A program made the position numbers and the translations under genes. A stretch of DNA of 7,180 nucleotides from an uncultured Eubacteriales bacterium (GTDB lineage Bacteria; Bacillota; Clostridia; Oscillospirales; CAG-272), in NCBI GenBank assembly GCA_934417455.1, contig CAKRWK010000052.1, positions 1-7,180 of the forward strand, written 5' to 3'. The notes below the pieces were generated by a model. That model worked only from the letters and a program-made list of their open reading frames with translations. It was not told the DNA's origin and made no database searches. The first letter of the stretch is position 1. The number at the start of each line of letters is the position of its first letter. Of the stretch, positions 1-5,520 are shown in pieces.

Positions 1-359
1 ACCTTATCTACTTCATGAAAACCATGCTGTCGGAAGTGTTCAAGCGCGACATCAAAGTGCGTCTGCGCCCCGGTTTCTTTCCCTTTGTCGAACCCGGTTT
101 TGAACTTGACATCAACTGCCTTATCTGCGGCGGCGAGGGTTGTCCTTCTTGCAAAAACTCCGGTTGGCTGGAGCTCTGTCCCTGCGGTATGATTCACCCG
201 AACGTGCTGAAAGAGGGCGGTATTGACACAGAAAAATACACCGGTTTCGCTTTCGGTCTCGGCCTGACGAGACTTGCCATGATGAAATACGGCGTCAAGG
301 ACATCCGCGATTTCAACAGCGGAAATCTGAAAGCCCTCTCGCAGTTCAAGTCCCTGTGA
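1..359 (+). CDS. pheS: Phenylalanine--tRNA ligase alpha subunit, C-terminal part (5' truncated by window)
   Basis: This is the C-terminal 118 residues of the catalytic alpha chain of phenylalanyl-tRNA synthetase, read in the frame that starts at base 3. The enzyme charges tRNA-Phe with phenylalanine in the cytoplasm as an alpha2beta2 complex with PheT. Class II synthetase features are visible: the [18 protein letters not shown] stretch (motif 2/active-site strand region), HPNVL, and the motif 3 segment [14 protein letters not shown] with its conserved arginine. A cysteine cluster ([13 protein letters not shown], then CPCGM) resembles the Cys-rich loop found in many Bacillota PheS proteins and may bind metal. 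The chain ends in the usual [12 protein letters not shown] tail. The stop lies 21 bases before pheT, consistent with a pheST operon. The N-terminal coiled coil and motif 1 lie upstream of the window. The identification is firm. Confidence 0.96.
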   Translation, partial: LIYFMKTMLSEVFKRDIKVRLRPGFFPFVEPGFELDINCLICGGEGCPSCKNSGWLELCPCGMIHPNVLKEGGIDTEKYTGFAFGLGLTRLAMMKYGVKDIRDFNSGNLKALSQFKSL

Positions 360-380
360 GACAAACGGAGGTAGAAGAAT

Positions 381-2753
381 ATGTTTTTATCCATGAACTG
401 GATAGGTGACTTTGTTGACCTGTCCGGCCTTGACAAAGTATCCCTTATCCGCAATTTTACACTCTCCACGGCGGAAGTGGAAGACATTTATATCAAAGGC
501 GCCGACACATACGGCGTTATCGTGGCCGAAATTGCGTCGGTGGAAAATCACCCGACGTCGAAAAAACTGCACCTTCTGAAAGTCAACAACGGTCACGAAC
601 TGGTGGACGTTGTATGCGGTGCGCCCAACGTCCGCGTCGGAATGAAAGTCGCTTTTGCAACGGCAGGCGGCGCCGTCATGGGACATAAAATCGAAGCCGC
701 CACCGTCGGCGGCTATACGTCGCAGGGCATGTGTTGTTCCATGGCGGAACTCGGCATCGGCGACGACAACAGCGGTCTTTGGGAAATTCCCGACGACCTG
801 CCGCTCGGCACCGACCTGAAAGAGGCCTATGCCGTAGACGACATCGTCTTTGAAGTAGACAACAAATCTCTGACCAATCGTCCCGACCTCTGGGGGCATT
901 ACGGCATTGCCCGCGAATTCGCCACCATCACGGGTCGCACACTGAAACCCGTGCCGGCCGCAGACGTTCACGCATATGACAATCTGCCGCCCGTCGGTGT
1001 GGATGTCCTCGCAACGAACCTCGTTTATCGGTATACCGCTATCAAGGTAGCCAACATCAAACGCAAGCAAAGCCCCGTCAATATGCAAATCAGACTTTAC
1101 TATTGCGGCAGCCGCGCCATCAATTTCCTTGCCGACCTGACCAACTATGTGATGCTGGAACTCGGTCAGCCGATGCACGCGTTTGACAACCGCAAGGTAG
1201 ATAAAATCGAAGTGCAGACCTTCCCCGCACCGTTTGAATTTACCACACTTGACGGCGTCGCCCGCCATATTGACGAACAGATGCTGATGATAACGTCGGA
1301 CGACCGCCCGGTGGCTATCGCGGGAATTATGGGCGGAGATGCCTCGAAAATCGAGGACGACACCGATTCTCTTCTCCTCGAATCCGCGACGTTTGACGGC
1401 GTGTCCGTCCGCAAATCGACCACACGCCTCGGCCTGCGCACCGACGCTTCCATGCGTTACGAGAAAATGCTTGACCCCGAACTCTGCCGCACGGCGACGG
1501 AGAGACTTCTCTTCATATTGAAAGAATGCGACAGCGGAGCGGTTGTGACGTCCTCCTTCACCGACCGGTATGTCAACCGTTATCCGACCATTGAACTTTC
1601 GTTTGACAAAGCATTTGTCGACCGCTATACAGGCATTGACATCTCCTCCGACCGCATTGAACGCACGCTCGTGTCGCTCGGTTTCGGCATGAAACGTGCC
1701 GGAGACAGTTTTACCGTCACCGTTCCCTCCTACCGAGCCACGAAAGACGTCACCATCAAAGCAGACATCATTGAGGAAATCACCCGTATTTACGGCTACG
1801 ACAATTTTGAAATCAAAACGTCGAAGAACGCCCTGCACCCGGTCATGAAAGAACGCGCCGTATCGGAAGAAGACCGTATCAAGGACATTCTTGTCAAGAG
1901 TTACCGCATGCACGAGGTACACTCCTACATCTGGTCGGACGTGCAGAAGAACAAAGACCTCGGCATAGAAACACCGACCGATGTCCGTATCATCAATGCG
2001 CAGACGCCCGACCATCAGTATCTCCGCGCATCCATGATTCCGACGCTTCTTTCCTTTGTCAAAGACAACCGCGCGTACGCGGATGCGTTCGGCATATTTG
2101 AAATCGGTCATACCGTGGAAGGTTTTAAAGAAAACGGCTACTGCAACGAATACAAGAAACTCGGCGCAGTTTTCTTTGACCGCAAAGGCACGGAAGAATC
2201 CGTTTTTCTCCGCGCCCGCGACGCCGTCACGGAAATCATGACCGACCTGCTCCACCGCATGCCGGCATTTGTCCGCGACGAGGCGCCTGCCGGACTATGC
2301 CACCCGGCCAACACGTTCCGCATCCTGTCGGACGGGCTTGACCTCGGATTCCTGTCCGTGCCACATCCGGCCGTCGGAGACAATATCGACCGTAAAGCGG
2401 CCATCGCCTTCTTCGAAATCAATACAACGCGCCTCGCCACGCTGTCGGCCACACCGACCGCCTACCGCGAGCCGTCGAAATTCCCGGCCATTGAACTCGA
2501 CCTGACCTTTACGGCCGACATCGGTGCCCTTGTCTTTGACGACGTTGCCGCGGCCGCCAAGGCCGCCGCCGGCGACCTGCTGTCGCAGGTAAAACTGCAT
2601 GACCTCTACGAAGGAGAAAAAGAAGCCAGCATCACGCTCCGCTTCTCCTTCCTGTCGGCAGAACGCACGCTGACAAAGCAGGAACTTCAGCCCCTGACCG
2701 AACGCATCATCTCCGCGCTCGCGCCTCTCGGCCTGGCCTTCAAAGAAAACTGA
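381..2753 (+). CDS. pheT: Phenylalanine--tRNA ligase beta subunit, full length
   Basis: A 790-residue PheT, close to the usual bacterial length of about 785-805. It pairs with PheS for tRNA-Phe binding and editing of mischarged tyrosine. Domains in order: N-terminal helix with the MFLSMNWIGDFVD start; an EMAPII-like tRNA-binding OB fold (about 42-150, GVIVAEIASVENHP and VVCGAPNVRVG); the B3/4 editing domain (about 210-380, with NYVMLELGQPMHAFD, AIAGIMGG and RTDASMRYEK); B5 (about 402-472, ending ADIIEEITRIYGYDN, whose acidic residues bind Mg); a catalytic-like core (about 490-690); and the C-terminal FDX-ACB anticodon-binding domain (about 697-790, KFPAIELDLTF). The last motif has Leu where many homologues have Arg (VERDL). 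The start is supported by GGAGGT eight bases upstream at 367-372 and by the typical N-terminal sequence. A strong terminator follows directly. Confidence 0.98.
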   Translation: MFLSMNWIGDFVDLSGLDKVSLIRNFTLSTAEVEDIYIKGADTYGVIVAEIASVENHPTSKKLHLLKVNNGHELVDVVCGAPNVRVGMKVAFATAGGAVMGHKIEAATVGGYTSQGMCCSMAELGIGDDNSGLWEIPDDLPLGTDLKEAYAVDDIVFEVDNKSLTNRPDLWGHYGIAREFATITGRTLKPVPAADVHAYDNLPPVGVDVLATNLVYRYTAIKVANIKRKQSPVNMQIRLYYCGSRAINFLADLTNYVMLELGQPMHAFDNRKVDKIEVQTFPAPFEFTTLDGVARHIDEQMLMITSDDRPVAIAGIMGGDASKIEDDTDSLLLESATFDGVSVRKSTTRLGLRTDASMRYEKMLDPELCRTATERLLFILKECDSGAVVTSSFTDRYVNRYPTIELSFDKAFVDRYTGIDISSDRIERTLVSLGFGMKRAGDSFTVTVPSYRATKDVTIKADIIEEITRIYGYDNFEIKTSKNALHPVMKERAVSEEDRIKDILVKSYRMHEVHSYIWSDVQKNKDLGIETPTDVRIINAQTPDHQYLRASMIPTLLSFVKDNRAYADAFGIFEIGHTVEGFKENGYCNEYKKLGAVFFDRKGTEESVFLRARDAVTEIMTDLLHRMPAFVRDEAPAGLCHPANTFRILSDGLDLGFLSVPHPAVGDNIDRKAAIAFFEINTTRLATLSATPTAYREPSKFPAIELDLTFTADIGALVFDDVAAAAKAAAGDLLSQVKLHDLYEGEKEASITLRFSFLSAERTLTKQELQPLTERIISALAPLGLAFKEN

Positions 2754-2766
2754 TGAAATAAACCCG

Positions 2767-2805
2767 AAAGGGCCCCGTTTCCGTGACGGAAACGGGGCCC
2801 TTTTT
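2767..2805 (+). terminator. Rho-independent terminator after pheT
   Basis: Perfectly complementary arms AAAGGGCCCCGTTTCCG (2767-2783) and CGGAAACGGGGCCCTTT (2787-2803) flank a TGA loop, and the hairpin runs into a T tract at 2801-2805. It starts 13 bases after the pheT stop and marks the end of the pheST transcript. The T tract is on the + strand side. The A run on the other side is short, so bidirectional use is possible but weaker. Confidence 0.95.
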
Positions 2806-2820
2806 GCGTCCGTGCGCTCA

Positions 2821-2865
2821 GGGCGTTTTTTGTCGCACGTTTTACACCTTATATATGTAGGGTGT
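2821..2865 (+). promoter_or_regulatory. Candidate upstream promoter/operator region
   Basis: Three elements cluster here. GGGCG-TTT-TTTGTCGCA at 2821-2837 recurs with 14 of 17 positions identical at 3499-3515, before the winged-helix gene. TTGTCG (2830-2835) and TATATG (2852-2857), 16 bases apart, could be weak -35/-10 hexamers. ACACC (2844-2848) and GGTGT (2861-2865) form a 5-bp inverted repeat with a 12-base centre around the TATA stretch, as an operator might. A start here would give a 5' leader of roughly 140 bases before the first cassette gene. None of the hexamers is close to consensus, so this is tentative. Confidence 0.3.
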
Positions 2866-2922
2866 TTCTCTCAAAACAGGAAATTTTTATGTCTTTCAAA
2901 AATATATAACACGTTCCACAGC

Positions 2923-2940
2923 ACCCAAAAGACCCAAAAG
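2923..2940. repeat. Tandem 9-bp duplication
   Basis: ACCCAAAAG occurs twice back to back (2923-2931 and 2932-2940) in the AT-rich region ahead of the cassette. It could be a simple slippage duplication or a paired protein-binding site. Nothing else in the window repeats it. Confidence 0.6.
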
Positions 2941-2944
2941 AGTA

Positions 2945-2972
2945 TTTTTAACCACAAAAAACTATATATACT
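2945..2972 (+). promoter_or_regulatory. Candidate proximal promoter for the cassette
   Basis: TATACT at 2967-2972 is a good -10-like hexamer about 30 bases before the start codon at 3003. The T-rich stretch TTTTTAA (2945-2951) sits about 15 bases upstream as a poor -35. The surrounding AT-rich DNA, with a phased A-run at 2956-2961, would suit UP-element contacts by an alpha C-terminal domain, but that is inference only. Confidence 0.35.
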
Positions 2973-2987
2973 ATACGCCAACATATG

Positions 2988-2996
2988 AAAAGGAGA
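2988..2996 (+). promoter_or_regulatory. Ribosome binding site choosing the 3003 start
   Basis: AAAAGGAGA ends six bases before ATG 3003. An in-frame ATG at 2985 lies upstream of, and partly overlaps, this Shine-Dalgarno and has no comparable site of its own, so 3003 is the better start. Confidence 0.85.
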
Positions 2997-3002
2997 GTTT
3001 TT

Positions 3003-3491
3003 ATGAGAATCTGCGCAAACTGCAAACGAAATTACGCCCTTGACGGAGACACGGTCTGTCGGACATGTCTGGAACAGCGACTTCTTGTTTCTTCCGAAAC
3101 CGAACAAATGAAGGCAGAGCCGTCAAATGTGGACACGCCCCGCGTGACCCCCGAAAAAATACTGTCGAACGGACAACTCGGCGGACGTTCATTTGAGCGG
3201 ACGCTCGCCGGATATGACGCCTATCTCCGTGTTCGCGGATATTGCACGGAAACGCCGAGCGGAACCATAAGCACGGTGGGATTTTACGTCAATGCCGTTC
3301 AAAACATCATGGAAAAGGAACATATGGATTTTTCCATGATGTTAAACAATGCCGAAAATCTGATATACGAATACGGTCCGGAAGGTGTAAAGAGGAAGTC
3401 GGGCCATATCGGACACGACACATGGATTAACGCGCTCCGAAGATTGGGAGAGTTTGCCGCATATCTGGAATACGTGGCGCCTAAACAGTAA
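3003..3491 (+). CDS. Zinc-ribbon protein with recombinase core-binding-like domain (copy 1)
   Basis: A 162-residue protein of no named family that I recognise. Residues 4-22 hold two CxxC knuckles (C4, C7, C19, C22) spaced like a small treble-clef or zinc ribbon, so it probably binds one zinc. A polar, likely unstructured linker follows (about 28-62). The C-terminal part (about 65-156) is helical, with GYDAYLRVRGY, YVNAVQNIM, ENLIYEYG and TWINALRRLGEFAAYL. This helix pattern resembles the SAM-like core-binding domain of tyrosine recombinases, which contacts DNA. No catalytic domain follows, so it cannot be a recombinase. It is clearly paralogous to the gene at 4952: both share the Cys array and the pattern EY..(E/D)G.KR..G..G..TW.NAL.RL..F..Y. 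No signal peptide or membrane segment is seen. It is the first gene of the cassette. The role is unknown; DNA or RNA polymerase binding is an inference. Confidence 0.85.
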   Translation: MRICANCKRNYALDGDTVCRTCLEQRLLVSSETEQMKAEPSNVDTPRVTPEKILSNGQLGGRSFERTLAGYDAYLRVRGYCTETPSGTISTVGFYVNAVQNIMEKEHMDFSMMLNNAENLIYEYGPEGVKRKSGHIGHDTWINALRRLGEFAAYLEYVAPKQ

Positions 3492-3522
3492 AAACGCGGG
3501 GCGAAATTTGTCGCATTGGGCG

Positions 3523-3531
3523 TGTTATAAT
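3523..3531 (+). promoter_or_regulatory. Extended -10 promoter before the winged-helix gene
   Basis: TGTTATAAT matches the extended -10 consensus TGnTATAAT exactly. It lies 60 bases before the GTG start at 3592, in the 100-base gap after the zinc-ribbon gene. No -35 at 17 bases is evident, but extended -10 promoters can do without one. An imperfect dyad (GCGA...TCGC, 3501-3514) sits just upstream and could be an operator. This suggests an internal or second transcription start for the cassette. Confidence 0.65.
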
Positions 3532-3581
3532 GTTTATGGAAGATATTTCATATATCCGGAAGCAAGATTCGATACATATGT

Positions 3582-3587
3582 GGAGGA
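3582..3587 (+). promoter_or_regulatory. Ribosome binding site choosing the GTG start at 3592
   Basis: GGAGGA is followed by four bases and then GTG at 3592-3594. The longer reading frame from ATG 3454 would overlap the previous gene by 38 bases, lacks a comparable site and would run through the extended -10 promoter, so GTG 3592 is preferred. Confidence 0.8.
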
Positions 3588-3591
3588 ACAA

Positions 3592-4005
3592 GTGGAAAAA
3601 ACAGTACGCAAAACGACAGAAGGAAAGAAAAAAATATCGATGCTCCTTGTGCTCCGGGCACTGGAATGTGCCGGAGACAAGGAACACCCCGTCAAGCAGG
3701 GCACGTTAGCCGGCATGGTGGGCGTTTTGGGAGAGAAGATTGGTGCCGATATCTGGTGTGACCGTAAGACTGTCGGGCGGCATATCAAACTGCTCAATTC
3801 CGTCGGTTATCGTATCCGGTATGTCCGCGGACGCGGATATTACATGGAAAGCAACAAACTGAGCAACGACGAGTTCGGACGGCTGAAGTCCCTCATCCGT
3901 GCATCCTCTTGGTCGGAAGAAGAAAAAGAACGCATGATAGAAAAACTGCTTGCCAATCAACAATACGCGGACGAAACCATGCTCGGACATGCTTTTTCAA
4001 AATAA
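3592..4005 (+). CDS. DeoR/WYL-type winged helix-turn-helix protein lacking a WYL domain
   Basis: A 137-residue protein starting at GTG 3592. Residues about 14-85 form a winged helix: first helix KISMLLVLRALECAG, the EHPVKQGTLAGMV segment, recognition helix CDRKTVGRHIKLLNSVGY (about 56-73), then a wing ending in RGRGYYM. The tail (NDEFGRLKSLIRASSWSEEEKERMIEKLLANQ) matches the helical segment that normally links the HTH to the WYL domain in Bacillota WYL regulators (compare F...ELK.LIDAV.....T......LI.KL). The family usually runs to about 300 residues with ligand-sensing WYL and WCX domains; here the gene stops before them. It may be a stand-alone DNA-binding form or an old truncation, and the clean stop and good spacing favour a functional short form. 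It is likely a transcription regulator, plausibly of this cassette, given the dyad at its own promoter. The target is inferred. Confidence 0.85.
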   Translation: MEKTVRKTTEGKKKISMLLVLRALECAGDKEHPVKQGTLAGMVGVLGEKIGADIWCDRKTVGRHIKLLNSVGYRIRYVRGRGYYMESNKLSNDEFGRLKSLIRASSWSEEEKERMIEKLLANQQYADETMLGHAFSK

Positions 4006-4044
4006 CAAAACAAACATCATCTGAAAAGTGAGGAGGACAAAATA

Positions 4045-4917
4045 ATGAAAGAAACCGTTGAAGAACAATTTGCGTACTTTCAAAGGGAAGGCGGGGCAAA
4101 GGGGTTTGCGCTGGATCGCAGTTACACGGAAGAACGATATTCGGAGATTATGCGGAAATCGGCAGAATCACTGTCTGTATTGGAGATCTGTTATAAGATA
4201 TTTCCTCTGATTTTCGGTTTCTTTGGCGTTACCATTGATTTGGACAAAGCGTTGGCAGAAACAAAAAAACTTGCCGCGAGTATCGAAAAGAGAAAACCAC
4301 ACGCCCCCCTTGCCAACGAGAGCGACGAATATATGATTTGGCTGTCCGAATACGCCATGCCGCAGATTCTGTTCGGAACCATCTACTCTTATAAAACCGA
4401 GTACATAAAAGCGGCCTATCACTTTATGCTCGGCATAAAAACAGAGCAGATAGACCTCAATAACGTATATTTGTATTTCATCTCCGGTATAATGGAAAAA
4501 TTGCCGCAATTAGCAACGGAAACAGCGACATATGAAGGTTGCGGCTTTTCCGAGAACCAACCGATGGGCTTCTGCGGCGGCAACATGCTGATGCCGGACT
4601 ATGAAAGAAGTATTATCGCCGAAATGGAAGGTGATAACGGCGAAATCATTATGGCTCAAATCGTAGGGACGAAAGTCATCGGATGTTTGAGAAGGTTGGG
4701 TTCTACCGTCGGTCAGGACACCACGAATATGATAGATATTTATGAAACGTATATTGTTGATAAACAGTATAAACTACAGAGGGTCGTCTTTTACTTTAAC
4801 GGCTATTGCAATCGAATGGACATCACCGTAAAAATCGCTGCCGGGTTTCACAAAAAAGCCAACAGTCACCGGTCAAACAATCCAAGATTTGTCGCCGGTT
4901 ATACAATCCATTTGTAA
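4045..4917 (+). CDS. Uncharacterised 290-residue cassette protein
   Basis: I do not recognise a family. The start is firm: AGGAGGA (4031-4037) lies seven bases before ATG 4045. The N-terminal half looks alpha-helical. It has a hydrophobic stretch at about 45-65 (SVLEICYKIFPLIFGFFGVT) that could be a buried helix or a single membrane-associated segment, and aromatic-rich helices at about 95-150 (YMIWLSEYAMPQILFG, YIKAAYHFMLG, VYLYFISGIM). The C-terminal half (about 160-290) looks more beta-like and holds CGFSENQPMGFCGGN, in which two cysteines 11 apart flank a turn, then VVFYFNGYCNRMDITVKIAAGF. There is no signal peptide, HTH or nuclease motif. It sits 39 bases after the regulator and 34 bases before the second zinc-ribbon gene with no terminator between, so it is probably cotranscribed. 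It could be a cassette-specific effector or partner, but nothing visible decides its function. Confidence 0.85.
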   Translation: MKETVEEQFAYFQREGGAKGFALDRSYTEERYSEIMRKSAESLSVLEICYKIFPLIFGFFGVTIDLDKALAETKKLAASIEKRKPHAPLANESDEYMIWLSEYAMPQILFGTIYSYKTEYIKAAYHFMLGIKTEQIDLNNVYLYFISGIMEKLPQLATETATYEGCGFSENQPMGFCGGNMLMPDYERSIIAEMEGDNGEIIMAQIVGTKVIGCLRRLGSTVGQDTTNMIDIYETYIVDKQYKLQRVVFYFNGYCNRMDITVKIAAGFHKKANSHRSNNPRFVAGYTIHL

Positions 4918-4951
4918 AATTGAATACGACAGTATTTGACAGGAGGAAAAT

Positions 4952-5494
4952 ATGGAAAAGAAACTGTGTCGCAGATGCGGCGTGAATTATATTTACGACG
5001 GTGGGGACATGTGCAACGTCTGCCGAAAAGGAGAGGCGATGAAAACAAGCAAACCGCAAGGAGAGAGAAAAACCATCAAATTTCCGAACCCGCCCGGCAA
5101 GAAGTACACGCTCTCTTTTGACGGGTATGAAAATTTCTTGGATGACTGTAATTACAAGGCAGCCGGCCTTTATACATATGCGCTCAGACAAATCGGAGAA
5201 AAGGAGAAAAAAGATTTTATCGGACTTTTGGTACAGTCGGAACGGTTAATGAAAGAGTATGCCCAAGACGGCAAAAAACGGGAAGCCGGCCAAAACGGAA
5301 ACGGCACATGGCGCAACGCTTTGGCACGACTGCACGACTTCGATTCATACATATCCACTTACATGGAAACGGCTGCAAACACGCTGAAAGAAATGCGAAC
5401 AATAGCAGATAAAATTCTGAACGGTCTGCACAAAAACGATGAATCTTGTCTGGATTTGCTTCACAAAAATCCAAGTTTATACAATATTTTGTAA
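4952..5494 (+). CDS. Zinc-ribbon protein with recombinase core-binding-like domain (copy 2)
   Basis: A 180-residue paralogue of the gene at 3003. Two CxxC knuckles (C6, C9, C21, C24) form the probable zinc ribbon, followed by a basic, polar linker (about 26-52). A helical domain (about 53-135) has SFDGYENFL, LYTYALRQIG, ERLMKEYAQDG and TWRNALARLHDFDSYI, matching copy 1 helix for helix and resembling a tyrosine-recombinase core-binding domain without the catalytic half. Copy 2 has an extra C-terminal tail of about 40 residues (METAANTLKEMRTIADKILNG...) that is likely helical and could mediate dimerisation or partner binding. AGGAGGA (4941-4947) precedes ATG 4952. The gene ends 26 bases before the alpha-subunit gene, so the two are probably cotranscribed and their products may work together. 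The function is not known. Confidence 0.87.
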   Translation: MEKKLCRRCGVNYIYDGGDMCNVCRKGEAMKTSKPQGERKTIKFPNPPGKKYTLSFDGYENFLDDCNYKAAGLYTYALRQIGEKEKKDFIGLLVQSERLMKEYAQDGKKREAGQNGNGTWRNALARLHDFDSYISTYMETAANTLKEMRTIADKILNGLHKNDESCLDLLHKNPSLYNIL

Positions 5495-5510
5495 ATAGTT
5501 ATAGTCATAC

Positions 5511-5516
5511 AAGGAG
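5511..5516 (+). promoter_or_regulatory. Ribosome binding site choosing the 5521 start of the alpha gene
   Basis: AAGGAG is followed by TTTT and ATG 5521. An in-frame ATG at 5446 would add 25 residues and overlap the preceding gene by 49 bases. Start 5521 gives 328 residues, the normal alpha length, so it is preferred. The four-base spacing is slightly tight. Confidence 0.85.
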
Positions 5517-5520
5517 TTTT

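Noticed and set aside
387..2255. A 622-codon open frame on the - strand, opposite pheT
   Set aside because: It is antisense to an unmistakable pheT and its translation matches no protein family. Codon bias of the + strand gene explains the absence of stops.
2844..2865. A riboswitch or T-box upstream of the cassette
   Set aside because: The 197-base gap lacks a recognisable T-box, SAM, TPP or similar core and has no terminator hairpin before the start codon.
2871..3107. A 78-codon - strand frame spanning the cassette leader
   Set aside because: It covers AT-rich non-coding DNA and the start of the zinc-ribbon gene, and has low-complexity hydrophobic and aromatic content with no family resemblance.
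3454..3591. Longer N-terminus for the winged-helix protein from ATG 3454
   Set aside because: It would overlap the zinc-ribbon gene and run through an extended -10 promoter. GTG 3592 has a good ribbon of GGAGGA at the right spacing, and the added residues do not resemble the family.
3003..5494. The two zinc-ribbon genes as active tyrosine recombinases or integrase fragments
   Set aside because: Neither has the R-H-R-Y catalytic domain or room for one, and both end cleanly with their own ribosome binding sites. No attachment-site repeats or tRNA gene are visible.
5446..5520. 25-residue N-terminal extension of the alpha subunit from ATG 5446
   Set aside because: It overlaps the end of the upstream gene, and AAGGAG at 5511 points to ATG 5521, which gives the normal alpha length.
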